Positions 1-9,112 are shown, numbered from the stretch's first letter. The stretch is 60,255 nucleotides of DNA from JANLSO01 sp031362405 (GCA_031362405.1 JANLSO010000074.1:1-60255); one strand, 5' to 3'. Numbers and translations are program-made. Notes: a model not told the origin generated them from the letters alone.

Positions 1-64
1 CGCCGGGGGCCACCTGGGGGCGGCACGGTACGCACACGAACACCACCCCCGCGCGCGCCGCCTG

Positions 65-370
65 ATGTCAGGCCCGGTGGTTGTCTCCGCCCACCTCGAT
101 ATCGCGGTGGGCGGGCGCCATATGCGGCTCACCGGCCAGGGATCAGAGCTGACGCTCACCACGGACGGGCTGCCGCCTGGGAAAAGATCCGACGCAGGCC
201 GTATCGCCGCGCTCCTGGAATCTTCAGGAGTTCATGTGGCGATCGTCGACTCGCGCGGCCGATCTCTGGGCGAGGTGGGCTCGGGTGTCCGATCTTTGGT
301 GGGTCGCCTGTTCGCCGGCAGCGCGGCGATTCGACCGAAGCTCCGTCTTTTGTTTACGCGCCGGGGGTAG
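65..370 (+). CDS. Hypothetical protein, 101 aa, possibly partial at the 5' side
   Basis: An open frame from an ATG at 65 to a stop at 370, which meets the LigB gene tail to tail with a 3-bp gap. No Shine-Dalgarno sequence precedes the ATG and the frame stays open to the window edge, so the true start may lie upstream of this window. The product has no signal peptide or membrane segment. It is a mixed sequence with a basic C-terminus (RPKLRLLFTRRG). I do not recognise a family. The codon-position GC pattern looks coding, but that is the only support. Confidence 0.45.
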   Translation: MSGPVVVSAHLDIAVGGRHMRLTGQGSELTLTTDGLPPGKRSDAGRIAALLESSGVHVAIVDSRGRSLGEVGSGVRSLVGRLFAGSAAIRPKLRLLFTRRG

Positions 371-373
371 CCG

Positions 374-1903
374 TCAGCCCGTGCCCCGGAGAATCGCGTG
401 GACGGCATCGAGCGTATCGACGTCGTCGGCCGCTTTGTCGGGGCGGTAGCGAAGCACGCGGGCGAACCGCAGTGCCATGCCGCCGGGGTAGCGACTGCTT
501 GTTTGTACCCCATCGAACGCGATCTCCACGACGAGTTCCGGGCGGACGAAAACGACGATCCCCTCGGTGGCGGTCTGTCGGGCGAGGAGCTCGCGGGTCT
601 GCCACTCAAGTAGCACGTCGGTCAGCCCCTTGAAGGTCTTTCCGAGCATCACGAACTGGCCGGAACCCGCGTCGCGGGCGCCGAGATGAAGGTTCGACAG
701 CCAGCCCTTGCGGCGCCCATGGCCCCATTCGGCGGCGAGCACGACGAGGTCGAGGGTGTGGCGCGGCTTGATCTTCAACCACCCGGTGCCCCGCGCACCC
801 GCGGCGTACGGGGCGTCGAGGGCCTTCACCATTACGCCCTCGTGCCCCTGCGCGATCGCCCCGGCAAGGAACCGCTCGGCCTCGTCGGTGTCACCGGTCA
901 CGATGCGGGGAACCCTCATTGCGGCAGGAGTCAGATCGGCGAGCACCTGGGCCCGAACGTCTGCCGACGCGTCGATGAGATCCGTCCCGTCGGCGTGGAG
1001 CACATCGAAGGCGAACGGTGTCAGCGGCAGCGTTGCCCGTAACTCAGACGGGTCGCCACGGCGTCCGACGCGGCTCGCCGTGACCTGGAATGGGTGGGGG
1101 CGGCCGTCGGGCCGAAGCGCAATTGCCTCGCCGTCGAGGATGGCCGTTTCGATCGAGAACGCGAGTGCGGCGTCGACGATCTCGGGAACCCGGGCTGTGA
1201 TGTCGTCGAGGCTGCGGGTGAAGACGCTGACCTGACCGCCGTCGCGATGGATCTGGATGCGGGCTCCATCGAGTTTCCACTCGATTGCCGCCCGGCCCGT
1301 GCGCGCAAGGGCGGTCGACATGTCGTCACCGGGCGAGGCGAGCATCGGGAGGATTCCGCGCCCCACGCGCAACCGAAAAGCCGCGAGGCCAGCGCCCCCG
1401 CGGGCGAGTGCCGCCTCGGCGACCTCGCCGAGATCACCCGCCAGCATCCGCGCGCGGCGGACGTCGGCGAGAGGGAGATTCGCCGCGCGCGCAACCGCGT
1501 CGGTCACGAGCCCCTCCAGAGCACCCTGGCGGAGCTCGCCGAGCATGACGCCCCGCAGGAAGATCTGTTCATCAGCCGTCGCCGTTCCGAGCAGGTCCGC
1601 GACCAGCCGGCGACGTTCGCCCTGAGATCCGGCCCCGGCGCAGGCACCGATCTGGGCAAACGTCACGTCGACGGCGATCACCGTGAGGGTCGGCTCGGCG
1701 GCGGCCGGAACATCGATCCCGGCCGTCGCCCAACCCACGCCGATCTGCCGTTGGCGGAGATCACCCGCCAAGAAGCTGACCCCGACGGCGATCTCAGGCG
1801 GCGCGAGCCGGCCGATCGTTTCGGCGATCCGCGCAACCTTCTGCGTCCGCGCACGTGTGGCGGCCACGTCGGCTGAGGTTCGCACGATCTCGATCAGTAG
1901 CAC
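374..1903 (-). CDS. ligB: ATP-dependent DNA ligase, LigB type
   Basis: Seals nicks in duplex DNA using ATP through a covalent AMP-lysine intermediate; probably an accessory repair ligase beside the essential NAD+-dependent LigA. The nucleotidyl-transfer motif is EWKLDGARIQIHR, with the adenylated Lys near residue 210. Further nucleotidyltransferase motifs follow (ILDGEAIAL, FDVLHADG, EGVMVK, WLKIKP), then an OB-fold domain. The N-terminal helical domain (LLIEIVRTSADVAATRARTQ, then VARIAETIGRL) resembles mycobacterial LigB. I chose the GTG at 1903 (509 aa) because an AGGA lies just upstream and the homologous N-terminus begins there; an open frame continues to 2050 but reads as non-coding. It stands alone, convergent with the small gene at 65-370. 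Confidence 0.9.
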   Translation of the reverse strand: MLLIEIVRTSADVAATRARTQKVARIAETIGRLAPPEIAVGVSFLAGDLRQRQIGVGWATAGIDVPAAAEPTLTVIAVDVTFAQIGACAGAGSQGERRRLVADLLGTATADEQIFLRGVMLGELRQGALEGLVTDAVARAANLPLADVRRARMLAGDLGEVAEAALARGGAGLAAFRLRVGRGILPMLASPGDDMSTALARTGRAAIEWKLDGARIQIHRDGGQVSVFTRSLDDITARVPEIVDAALAFSIETAILDGEAIALRPDGRPHPFQVTASRVGRRGDPSELRATLPLTPFAFDVLHADGTDLIDASADVRAQVLADLTPAAMRVPRIVTGDTDEAERFLAGAIAQGHEGVMVKALDAPYAAGARGTGWLKIKPRHTLDLVVLAAEWGHGRRKGWLSNLHLGARDAGSGQFVMLGKTFKGLTDVLLEWQTRELLARQTATEGIVVFVRPELVVEIAFDGVQTSSRYPGGMALRFARVLRYRPDKAADDVDTLDAVHAILRGTG

Positions 1904-2037
1904 GCACCCATCCTGCCGGGTCGGACGCCCTGGTTGCCCTGCCCGATCAGGAATACGGTCGAAGTGTGGCGATTCAACGACACGAACGGATTGCCGCACC
2001 CCGCGGGCCGCTACGGCGTGCCGTGCGTTTCGCGCGG

Positions 2038-3033
2038 ATGACCGGGACATCGGTCGCTGCCCCGGGTGCGGCCGGATGGCTGACCGACTTCCTCAACGCC
2101 GCGTACTACGCCCGCCCTGCGGCAGACCGCGATGTCGCCGACCTTCGCCTGGCCATGGGAATCGTGGCGACACGATGGAACACCCTCGGTCGACGGCTCG
2201 CGCTACGCGATCTTGCCGCCTTTCATCGCGCCTTCGGTCGGCAGCGCTTTCGGCGCAGCGGCTCGACCTACGGTTGTCTTTCGCGTGATGAGCTGCTCGA
2301 CGGGGCGTCGCGTCTCATCGGGCCGTGGTTTCCTCAATGCTGGGCGGACGATCGGCGCCGCGCCTACGGGCTGGCCTTCCCCGATGCCGCCGCCCGGGCG
2401 GCGTTCGCCCCCGAATCGCGTCTTCGCAAAGGGGCGCTGGCGTTGATCTCGCCCCCCGTAGCTCCCACGGGCGAGCAAGTCTGGGGCACCTACGCCGCGG
2501 TCGAGGTGCCGTCGGCCGCGCGCGCCGTCGCCCTGCTGGCGCAACCCGAACGGTGGCCCGACTTCGCCTCGGCCCTCGGCCAGTTCACGCCGGTGCGTTC
2601 GGGGGGCCTGCTCGGGCAGACCTTTGAGATCGAGATCGTCGTGCCCGCCCTCCCCCGCGCGCCGATCCTGACGCGTGGGTACGTCACGGCCACCCGCCTC
2701 GAGACCGACACGAGCCCCGCCGGGCTCGACCAGATGCTCGCTGAGCTGACCGCCGGCCTCGGCCTGCCGGTGATTCCACCGGGCAGTCGGGCGGCGGCGG
2801 CCTGTGAGCTGACCACCCACGAGGGGCACTTCATCGGGCCGGCGATGAGTCGGCTCGTCGTGTGGGAGGAACCCGATGGGCGGGCGTTCATCCGCGACGT
2901 CGGATCCTGGGACCCCATGCGTTGGCCCGTGGCGACGAGCTTTCGCCACGGTGGCCGAGCCGCCCAACACGCGTTCTGGGGGGAGGGCCTGCCGGAAGAA
3001 AGCATGCTGCATCAGCTTGCGTGCGCGGCGTGA
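2038..3033 (+). CDS. Protein of unknown function, about 331 aa
   Basis: A well-formed reading frame with strong high-GC coding bias, not assigned to any family. The ATG at 2038 is the first in-frame methionine with plausible sequence after it; a GTG at 1966 is an alternative that would leave about 60 bp to ligB. The product is soluble, with no signal peptide and several Trp/Pro-rich stretches (GPWFPQCWADDRR, VRDVGSWDPMRWPV-like). The middle part, with a hydrophobic beta-rich segment and ALLAQPERWPDFASALGQF, could be a SRPBCC/polyketide-cyclase-like fold, but that is a guess. It is followed 19 bp later by a small membrane protein gene on the same strand. Confidence 0.6.
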   Translation: MTGTSVAAPGAAGWLTDFLNAAYYARPAADRDVADLRLAMGIVATRWNTLGRRLALRDLAAFHRAFGRQRFRRSGSTYGCLSRDELLDGASRLIGPWFPQCWADDRRRAYGLAFPDAAARAAFAPESRLRKGALALISPPVAPTGEQVWGTYAAVEVPSAARAVALLAQPERWPDFASALGQFTPVRSGGLLGQTFEIEIVVPALPRAPILTRGYVTATRLETDTSPAGLDQMLAELTAGLGLPVIPPGSRAAAACELTTHEGHFIGPAMSRLVVWEEPDGRAFIRDVGSWDPMRWPVATSFRHGGRAAQHAFWGEGLPEESMLHQLACAA

Positions 3034-3052
3034 GTACCCGTACCGTGCGCGC

Positions 3053-3445
3053 ATGAACTACGCCCAGCGCGCCGGCGTGATGCTGGCATCCTCCGCAGTC
3101 GCTCTGATCCTGGCGGCCCTGATCTTCGATCGCTTCTCGATCGGGATCATCAGCTTCCCGATCGCCGTGATCGTTTTCACGCTCGTTTCGCTCGTCGCCA
3201 AGCCGATTGTCGAGTCGCTCGTCAACCAGCACGCCCGCGAGATCTACTGGGGCGTTGGCCTCGTGACCACCTACGTCACGCTGCTGGTGACCGACCTGAT
3301 CTCCAACGGCATCCAGGTCGAGGGTTTCTTCACCTGGATCGCCTCGACGGTGCTGATCTGGGTTGCATTACTGCTCGGCGATCTGGCCGCCGATACGTTG
3401 GACGGCTCGGGCAGCACCAAAGACGAAATCAGACGCACCATCTAA
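3053..3445 (+). CDS. Small four-helix membrane protein, phage-holin-family (PF04020) like
   Basis: A 130-residue integral membrane protein with four predicted helices: about 8-30, 33-55, 65-90 and 95-118. It ends in a short hydrophilic tail (GSTKDEIRRTI). The pattern and length fit the chromosomal Phage_holin_4_2 family of actinobacterial envelope proteins, whose function is unknown and which are not necessarily phage-derived. The ATG at 3053 is preceded by a GC-rich stretch without a clear Shine-Dalgarno sequence. The gene sits between an unknown protein and osmC on the same strand, with a 12-bp gap to osmC, so the three may be co-transcribed. The family call rests on topology and composition only. 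Confidence 0.6.
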   Translation: MNYAQRAGVMLASSAVALILAALIFDRFSIGIISFPIAVIVFTLVSLVAKPIVESLVNQHAREIYWGVGLVTTYVTLLVTDLISNGIQVEGFFTWIASTVLIWVALLLGDLAADTLDGSGSTKDEIRRTI

Positions 3446-3457
3446 CGGGGACACTGA

Positions 3458-3892
3458 ATGGCGACCGATCGACGCGCAGAAGTCACCTGGCAGGGCGAAC
3501 TCCTGTCGGGCACCGGAACGATCACGAGCGTCGGCAGCGGAGCCTTCGGGCCCCTCGGCGTTACGTGGCCGTCGCGTGCCGAAGAGCCGAACGGACGCAC
3601 GAGCCCCGAAGAGCTAATCGCCGCGGCCCACGCGTCGTGCTACTGCATGGCCCTCTCACACGGCCTCGCCGGGGCCGGCACCCCGCCAACCGAACTGCGT
3701 GCGTCTGCGACCGTCACGTTCGTCCCGGGCACCGGGATCACGAAATCCGCACTGACCGTCGTCGGCGTCGTTCCGGGCATCGACGCCGCGGCGTTCGAGG
3801 CCGCGGCCCAAGACGCCAAGGAAAACTGCCCCGTTTCGGCTGCGATGGAGGGCAATGTCGAGCTCTCGGTCGACGCCAGCCTCAAAGGCTAA
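3458..3892 (+). CDS. osmC: OsmC-family peroxidase
   Basis: A cytosolic thiol peroxidase that reduces organic hydroperoxides using two conserved cysteines. Both are visible: the peroxidatic Cys in HASCYCMALSH and the resolving Cys in KENCPVSAAM. The start MATDRRAEVTWQGELLSGTG and the segment TSPEELIAAAHASC are typical of the OsmC subfamily, as is the 144-residue length. The stop overlaps the last 4 bp of the convergent SAM-hydrolase gene. A stress-induced role is usual in this family; I see no specific operator upstream. Confidence 0.92.
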   Translation: MATDRRAEVTWQGELLSGTGTITSVGSGAFGPLGVTWPSRAEEPNGRTSPEELIAAAHASCYCMALSHGLAGAGTPPTELRASATVTFVPGTGITKSALTVVGVVPGIDAAAFEAAAQDAKENCPVSAAMEGNVELSVDASLKG

Positions 3893-4680
3893 AAGCTGAT
3901 CTCCACCGTTTGTGCGGTGGCGGCGGCCAGCAAATCTGACGCGGAGCCCCGACTCACCGCGAGCGCGACCCGATCGTGGGAGTCTGCGTAGACGAGCAGT
4001 GCGCCGCACGCTTCGCTGGCGAAGGTCTCCGCACAGCGTGCCGGAAAGACGCGCCCGCCTGTCTGCACCGTGAGGTCGTTTCCCGGATGCAGGCCGGCGA
4101 CCCCAAGCAGCCGCGCGCCGGCGACAAGCTCGACGTTTCCAAAGCGATCCCAGAGCGCGACCTCGCTTACCAGCCGCCCAGGGGTCATCTCGGGTTCGGG
4201 CATCGAGGGGTAGGTGATCGTCTGCAGTTCGATCAACGACCCGAGCTCGCTGAGTGGGGTTCCCGCGACGAGGCGAGCAGCACACGGGGCGAACAGATCG
4301 CGCCCATGGAACGTCGGCCGTAGGCCGGTAGGCAGAGCAAGTTCCACCGCCCGTGCCGCCCCGAGTGTCTGGGCGGCCAGCCCGAGCAGGCCGTTGTCGG
4401 GGCCGATGAGAAACCCTCCACCCGATACCTCGATCGCGATGGCCCGGCGCGCAGTACCGACTCCGGGGTCGACGACCGCAACGTGAACCGCTCCGGGAAC
4501 AAGTGCCGCGAGGCGCGCAAGGAGAATCGCCCCCCACCGCACCTCTCCTGCGGGGATGTCGTGAGCAAGGTCGATGCGATCGGCGGTCGGAGCCGACGCC
4601 GCCAGCACGGCATGGAGTGCCCCGACGTGTTCGGTCGCCGGGCCGTAGTCGGTAAGGAGGGTGACGATCGGGCGGCTCAC
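3889..4680 (-). CDS. SAM hydroxide adenosyltransferase (DUF62 family)
   Basis: Family members split S-adenosylmethionine with water or hydroxide to adenosine and methionine; fluorinase and chlorinase are specialised relatives. The family start is present (PIVTLLTDYG), as are VDPGVGTARR and the binding motif GPDNGLL, followed by a C-terminal beta-barrel region (ALWDRFGNVELV). The length of 263 aa is usual. I see no evidence for halide use: the family split cannot be read by eye. The start overlaps the CobA-HemD stop by 4 bp (ATGA), making it the last gene of the heme/siroheme operon. Its neighbours include a SAM-dependent methyltransferase, so a link to SAM turnover is possible but unproven. 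Confidence 0.85.
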   Translation of the reverse strand: MSRPIVTLLTDYGPATEHVGALHAVLAASAPTADRIDLAHDIPAGEVRWGAILLARLAALVPGAVHVAVVDPGVGTARRAIAIEVSGGGFLIGPDNGLLGLAAQTLGAARAVELALPTGLRPTFHGRDLFAPCAARLVAGTPLSELGSLIELQTITYPSMPEPEMTPGRLVSEVALWDRFGNVELVAGARLLGVAGLHPGNDLTVQTGGRVFPARCAETFASEACGALLVYADSHDRVALAVSRGSASDLLAAATAQTVEISF

Positions 4681-6188
4681 GCCCGGTGCGCGTCCTCCAC
4701 CAGGGCGGCGACGAGGCCCGGAATCGTGAACTCACCCGCCTCGGCATCGACGGTGAGGCCGGCCGCGCGCGCGGTGGCGCTGGTGATCGGCCCAATCGAG
4801 ATGGCACGTAGCGCGGAGGCGCGTTCGGCGGCACCTGGCCCGACGATCTCCATGAAGCGGGTTACGGTCGATGATGCCGTGAAGGTCACGTAGTCGGCGG
4901 CGAGGGCTCTGCTCAGATCCTCGGCGGACGGCTGTTCAGCCCCGGTGGCGTAGAGGAAGACCTCATCGACATCAGCGCCCCGGGCGCGAAGCTCGTCGAC
5001 CAGAAGGGCCCGGGCTTCCTCGGCGCGTGCGACGAGCGTCGGAACACCCCCCAGATCAGTATCCGCGAGGGCCTCGAGCACCCCTTCGGCAACGTAGCTC
5101 TCGGGCACCACGTCGGCTCGCAGGCCGTTCGCGGCAAGCCTTTCTGCCGTCGCCGGCCCGATCGCGACGACCCGCGCGTCACGGTGAATCGCGCGCGCGT
5201 CGCGGCCGGCATCGGCGAGCCGGGCGAAAAGCTGGTCGACGCCGTTGACGCTCGTCAGACAGAGCATCCGATACTCGCCGATGCGGGTAACCATCGCGTC
5301 GATCTCCGGGCTGGTGGTGATCGGAGTGATTCGGATGACCGGCAGCTCGATCACCTCCGCACCGAGATCCTCCAACTGCCTGCGCAGATCGCTCGCCTGG
5401 GCGCGGGCACGCGTCACGACCACGCGGCGACCCGTCAGCGGGCGGCCGTCGCGCCAGCTGATGCCCTGCGACAATCCCGCCACCTCACCGACGACGATCA
5501 CCGCGGGCGACCCGAGGCCGGCCTCCTCAACCGCGTCCGGGAGAGTCTCAAGCGTCGCGACGACCTGCCGCTGACGGGCCGTGGTGCCCCACTGCACCGC
5601 CGCCGCGGGTTGATCGGGCGGGCGGCCCCCGGCGATCAGCGCATCGCGGATTCGCCCGATCCGCCCCATCCCCATCAAGATTACGAGCGTCCCCGGAACG
5701 CGGGCAAGCGCCGCCCAGTCGGTCTGCTCGCTCGGCTTGGTGGGGTCTTCATGGCCGGTGATCACCGTAAAGCTGGTGGCGACTCCGCGATGCGTGACGG
5801 GTATGCCCGCGTAGGCCGGCGCGGCAATCGCGCTGGTGATGCCGGGAACCACCTCGAACGTGATTCCCGCCGTCTTCAGCGCCTCGGCCTCTTCTCCGCC
5901 CCGACCGAAGACGAACGGGTCGCCACCCTTCAGCCGAACAACAGCGAGGCCATCGCGACCCAGGTCGATGAGGGTCTGGGTGGTCTGGTCTTGGGTCATC
6001 GCCACGTCGCCGGGGGCCTTGCCGGCATCGATCAGGCGGGCGTCAGGTCGGCACAGCGCGAGCAGGTGCTCGGTGCCGAGACGGTCGAATACGACGGCGT
6101 CGGCGGCTTCGAGAAGTTCGCGGCCACGGACGGTGAGCAGGCCCGGATCACCGGGACCGGCGCCGACCAGCGCGACGTGCCCGCTCAC
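4677..6188 (-). CDS. cobA-hemD: Uroporphyrinogen-III C-methyltransferase / uroporphyrinogen-III synthase fusion (CobA-HemD)
   Basis: A bifunctional 503-residue protein. Residues about 1-245 are a CobA/SUMT domain that methylates uroporphyrinogen III to precorrin-2. Its motifs are VGAGPGDPGLLTVRG, VRLKGGDPFVFGRGGEEAE, GVATSFTVITGH and the GMG loop. Residues about 250-503 are a HemD domain that cyclises hydroxymethylbilane (GRRVVVTRARAQASDL at its start; FTASSTVTRF near the end). The fusion puts the branch point between heme and siroheme/cobalamin in one chain; such fusions are common in Gram-positive bacteria. It overlaps hemC upstream by 4 bp and the SAM-hydrolase gene downstream by 4 bp. Confidence 0.95.
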   Translation of the reverse strand: MSGHVALVGAGPGDPGLLTVRGRELLEAADAVVFDRLGTEHLLALCRPDARLIDAGKAPGDVAMTQDQTTQTLIDLGRDGLAVVRLKGGDPFVFGRGGEEAEALKTAGITFEVVPGITSAIAAPAYAGIPVTHRGVATSFTVITGHEDPTKPSEQTDWAALARVPGTLVILMGMGRIGRIRDALIAGGRPPDQPAAAVQWGTTARQRQVVATLETLPDAVEEAGLGSPAVIVVGEVAGLSQGISWRDGRPLTGRRVVVTRARAQASDLRRQLEDLGAEVIELPVIRITPITTSPEIDAMVTRIGEYRMLCLTSVNGVDQLFARLADAGRDARAIHRDARVVAIGPATAERLAANGLRADVVPESYVAEGVLEALADTDLGGVPTLVARAEEARALLVDELRARGADVDEVFLYATGAEQPSAEDLSRALAADYVTFTASSTVTRFMEIVGPGAAERASALRAISIGPITSATARAAGLTVDAEAGEFTIPGLVAALVEDAHRA

Positions 6189-7060
6189 ACCAGCCCCAAG
6201 CCGTGCGCGGCGGCCGAACCGAGCCCCGCGGGATCCTTCAGCGGGCCGGTGATCGTGATGCGGGTCGCCCCGGCCCCACTCGCGTCATTGGCGCGAAAGG
6301 CCACCATGCGAAGGCCCTCCGGATGGGCGGTACACAGGGCGCCGACGGGGGCCATGCACCCACCACCGAGCCGGGCAAGAAGTGCCCGCTCGGCCTCGAG
6401 ACAGCGCGTTGCGACGGCATCCGAAAGCGGCCGCAGCGCTGCGATGACATCCGACGCACCACGTCGGGTCTCGATCGCCAGGCATCCCTGCCCGGGAGCC
6501 GGGGTCGACACATCGATCGGCAGTACCGCGATGTCCGGGCGCACAATGCCGAGCCGCGCGAGCCCGGCGGCCGCCAGCACGAGCGCATCGACTTCACCGC
6601 GGTCCCGCTTTGCCAGGCGGGTATCGACGTTGCCGCGAATCTCCACCACCTCGAGATCGGCTCGCGCAACAGCCAGTTGGGCCGCTCTGCGGGGGCTTCC
6701 GGTGCCGACGCGCGCCCCGACGGGCAGCCCGGCGAGCGATGTGGCCCCAACGAGTACATCGGCCGGGTTCTCGCGCTCCGGGACCGCGCTGATCGCGAGG
6801 GCGATCGGAAGGTCGGTCGGCACGTCCTTCGCGGAGTGAACGGCCAGGTGGGCACGCCCGTCGAGGAGGGCCTCCTCGAGCTCCTTCGTGAACAGGCCTT
6901 TGCCCGGCGCCTCGCCGGTGCCCGTCGCACTCCAACGGTCGCCGCTGGTGGTGATCTGGAGCAGCTCGACCTCGTGTCCCCCCGCCCGCAGGGCCGCGGC
7001 CACCCACGACGACTGCGCGAGCGCAAGCGCCGACCGACGTGTCGCGATCACCAAGCGCAT
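6185..7060 (-). CDS. hemC: Hydroxymethylbilane synthase (porphobilinogen deaminase)
   Basis: Condenses four porphobilinogens into the linear tetrapyrrole hydroxymethylbilane. The N-terminus (LVIATRRSALALAQSSWVA) and the substrate-site segment VHSAKDVPTDLP are diagnostic. The dipyrromethane cofactor is attached to Cys235 in LGGGCMAPVGAL. The length of 291 aa is slightly short of the usual 300-315. Translation is coupled to cobA-hemD by a 4-bp overlap, and it lies 12 bp after hemA. hemB, needed for the preceding step, is not in this window. Confidence 0.97.
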   Translation of the reverse strand: MRLVIATRRSALALAQSSWVAAALRAGGHEVELLQITTSGDRWSATGTGEAPGKGLFTKELEEALLDGRAHLAVHSAKDVPTDLPIALAISAVPERENPADVLVGATSLAGLPVGARVGTGSPRRAAQLAVARADLEVVEIRGNVDTRLAKRDRGEVDALVLAAAGLARLGIVRPDIAVLPIDVSTPAPGQGCLAIETRRGASDVIAALRPLSDAVATRCLEAERALLARLGGGCMAPVGALCTAHPEGLRMVAFRANDASGAGATRITITGPLKDPAGLGSAAAHGLGLV

Positions 7061-7072
7061 GGTCAGCCCCGG

Positions 7073-8353
7073 CTAGGAGGCGTTGTCGACCGGTGCCTCG
7101 AGGCCGAAAAGGTGGCGCAGGCTCTCGAGGTGGCGCAGACCTTCGGCCTCACCCGCAGCGGCGCGCGCGCGCACGGTGGGCTCGTGGAGAATCTTGTTGA
7201 CGATCGCCTTGGTCAGGACGTTGACGCGCTCGCGGTCGGCGTCAGACATCTCCCAGCCGGCGCTGACCCGTTCGATCTCGCCGGCGCGAATCGCCTCGGC
7301 GTGATCGCGCAGCGATCGAATCGCCGGCGTCGCGGCCAGGCCCTGGCGCCATTCGACGAAATCCGCGACGGCCTCGGAGACCAGCCCCTCGCCGATCAAG
7401 GCCTCGGCGCGGCGCCCGTTCAGGTTCGCCTCCACGACACGCTCGAGGTCGTCGATGTCGTGCAGCTCGACCCCCCGCATGTCGGCGATCGCGGGGTCGA
7501 TGTCACGGGGCACCGAGATATCGATGATGAACATCGTCCGTCCGTCGCGGGCCGCGAACACCGGCTCGAGGCGAGCCCGGTCGAGGATCGTGTGTGGCGC
7601 GTCTGTCGAGGAGATCACGATGTCGGCCTCACGCAGCTCGGCATCGAGGTGATCGAAGCCGACACCGCGACCGCCGACACGCTCGGCCAGGTCGCGCGCG
7701 GTGCCCACCGTGCGGTTGACAACCACAACGTCGCGCAGGCCGCTGTCGACGAAGTTGCGCATCGTGCCTTCGGCCATCTTGCCCGCCCCGATGATCAGCA
7801 CGCGCTTGGTCTCGAGATCGGGAAACGCCTCGCACGCAAGGTTCACGGCGACGGCCGAGACCGAGCCCGGTCCGCTCGAGATATGGGTGTCGGTGCGGAC
7901 ACGCTTGCCGGTCTCCAGAGCGCGGCGAAAGAGCTGGTTCAGCACCGGGCCGATCGCTCCCTCGTCGCCGGCGAGCTGCCAGGCCGCGCGAACCTGGCCC
8001 TGGATCTCGCTCTCCCCGACGACCATTGAGTCGAGGCTCGACGCGACGCGAAAAAGCTGGCTGACGGCGTGCTCGTCACGATGTGTGTACCGAGCGCAGG
8101 AAAGCTCGGAAGAAGCGATTCGGCTGTGCTTGACCAGCGAGGCCACGATCGCGGCCTCGGCCGCCTCCAGATCGTCGGACGCCGCATAGACCTCGGTGCG
8201 GTTGCAGGTCGAAAGTGCGGCGGCCTCGGTGATGTGCGGCGACTCCGAGAGCTCGCGCACCAGAGCCTGAGCCTCGGCACGGCTGAGTGACGCCTTCTCA
8301 CGCTGCTCGACCGGGGCCGTTTTATGTGACAGCCCCACGACGGTAACGCGCAT
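7073..8353 (-). CDS. hemA: Glutamyl-tRNA reductase
   Basis: First committed step of C5-pathway tetrapyrrole synthesis: reduces glutamyl-tRNA(Glu) to glutamate-1-semialdehyde with NADPH. The catalytic Cys50 lies in LSTCNRTEVYA. The family start GLSHKTAPVE, the NADPH-binding stretch RVLIIGAGKMAEGTM and the C-terminal dimerisation region (VNKILHEPTVRAR) are all present; 426 aa is normal. The ATG at 8353 overlaps the last base of the precorrin-2 dehydrogenase stop. In this pathway HemA is normally the flux-control point, so its place in a cytochrome c/siroheme operon is functionally coherent. Confidence 0.97.
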   Translation of the reverse strand: MRVTVVGLSHKTAPVEQREKASLSRAEAQALVRELSESPHITEAAALSTCNRTEVYAASDDLEAAEAAIVASLVKHSRIASSELSCARYTHRDEHAVSQLFRVASSLDSMVVGESEIQGQVRAAWQLAGDEGAIGPVLNQLFRRALETGKRVRTDTHISSGPGSVSAVAVNLACEAFPDLETKRVLIIGAGKMAEGTMRNFVDSGLRDVVVVNRTVGTARDLAERVGGRGVGFDHLDAELREADIVISSTDAPHTILDRARLEPVFAARDGRTMFIIDISVPRDIDPAIADMRGVELHDIDDLERVVEANLNGRRAEALIGEGLVSEAVADFVEWRQGLAATPAIRSLRDHAEAIRAGEIERVSAGWEMSDADRERVNVLTKAIVNKILHEPTVRARAAAGEAEGLRHLESLRHLFGLEAPVDNAS

Positions 8354-8982
8354 CAGCCAGGCACCTCGACACGCAGGATCTCCGCGGCGACGCGTCGTGC
8401 GTCGGCGTTGCGTCCGTCAGCAAGCAGCGCGAGCACGGGGCTGTCGAAGAGCCGGCGAACCATGGCGCTGCGCTCGGCAGAGTCGGGGTACTGCGCCTTC
8501 AGTGCGCCGCGGGCCTCGCGGAGCATCTCCAAAAGCGCATCCCATTCGGGCCCGAAGACCCGCTCCAGCTCGGCGCGCACATGGGAGGCCACCGCCGGGC
8601 TGGCGCCGCCGGTGGTAATCGCAACGGCCAGGTCACCGCGGCGAACGAGCGACGGCACGATCACGTCTCCGCGCGCGGGGTCGTCGACGACGTTGCACAG
8701 AACTCCACGGGCGCGCGCGTCGACCGACACGGCCCGATTCACCGAAGCGGAGTCGGTCGCGGCGATCGCGAGGACACACCCGTCGAGATCGGCGGGCTCG
8801 TAGGCGCGTCGGCGCAGATCCGGGATCACGTCGGCGGTGACCATCTCAGCGAGAGGAGTGCTGATTTTTGGTGACACGAGGCGAACGATGGCTCCGTGGT
8901 CGACAAGCTTGCGTACGCGGTCTTCGGCAACGCGTCCTCCCCCGACCACCACACACAGACGGCCCTCGATATCCACGAACAT
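8353..8982 (-). CDS. Precorrin-2 dehydrogenase / sirohydrochlorin ferrochelatase-like (Met8/CysG N-terminal type)
   Basis: Oxidises precorrin-2 to sirohydrochlorin with NAD+ and may insert iron to give siroheme, the cofactor of sulfite and nitrite reductases. Residues 1-120 form the Rossmann domain (CVVVGGGRVAEDRVRKL; CNVVDDPARGDVIVPS; then TTGGASPAVASHVR). The rest is the helical dimerisation domain. The 209-aa length matches Met8-like proteins. The only in-frame canonical start is the ATG at 8982. It lacks a Shine-Dalgarno sequence, and the frame reads YP immediately upstream as in homologs, so a rarer upstream start cannot be excluded. Together with the CobA domain two genes downstream it completes siroheme synthesis. 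Confidence 0.88.
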   Translation of the reverse strand: MFVDIEGRLCVVVGGGRVAEDRVRKLVDHGAIVRLVSPKISTPLAEMVTADVIPDLRRRAYEPADLDGCVLAIAATDSASVNRAVSVDARARGVLCNVVDDPARGDVIVPSLVRRGDLAVAITTGGASPAVASHVRAELERVFGPEWDALLEMLREARGALKAQYPDSAERSAMVRRLFDSPVLALLADGRNADARRVAAEILRVEVPG

Positions 8983-9112
8983 CGGGTAGTGCCGCGTGAT
9001 GGCGATCCCAGGCCCGTCGGCCGGTGGAGGAAAGTGAAGCTCTGCTTAGACTAAACGGCGGGGCGATGTTCAGACCAGGGCCGGTTCGCCCTGGCAGTCA
9101 GGAAAAGGTCAC

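Noticed and set aside
3889..4680. Fluorinase/chlorinase
   Set aside because: Family likeness to SAM hydroxide adenosyltransferases is clear, but I see no halogenase-specific insert or halogen-pathway genes.
5184..8029. Very long open frames on the plus strand opposite hemC, hemA and cobA-hemD (over 500 codons)
   Set aside because: They are antisense shadows of clearly assigned heme genes. High-GC DNA leaves the complementary frames open, and the translations are low-complexity Arg/Gly/Ala-rich with no domain.
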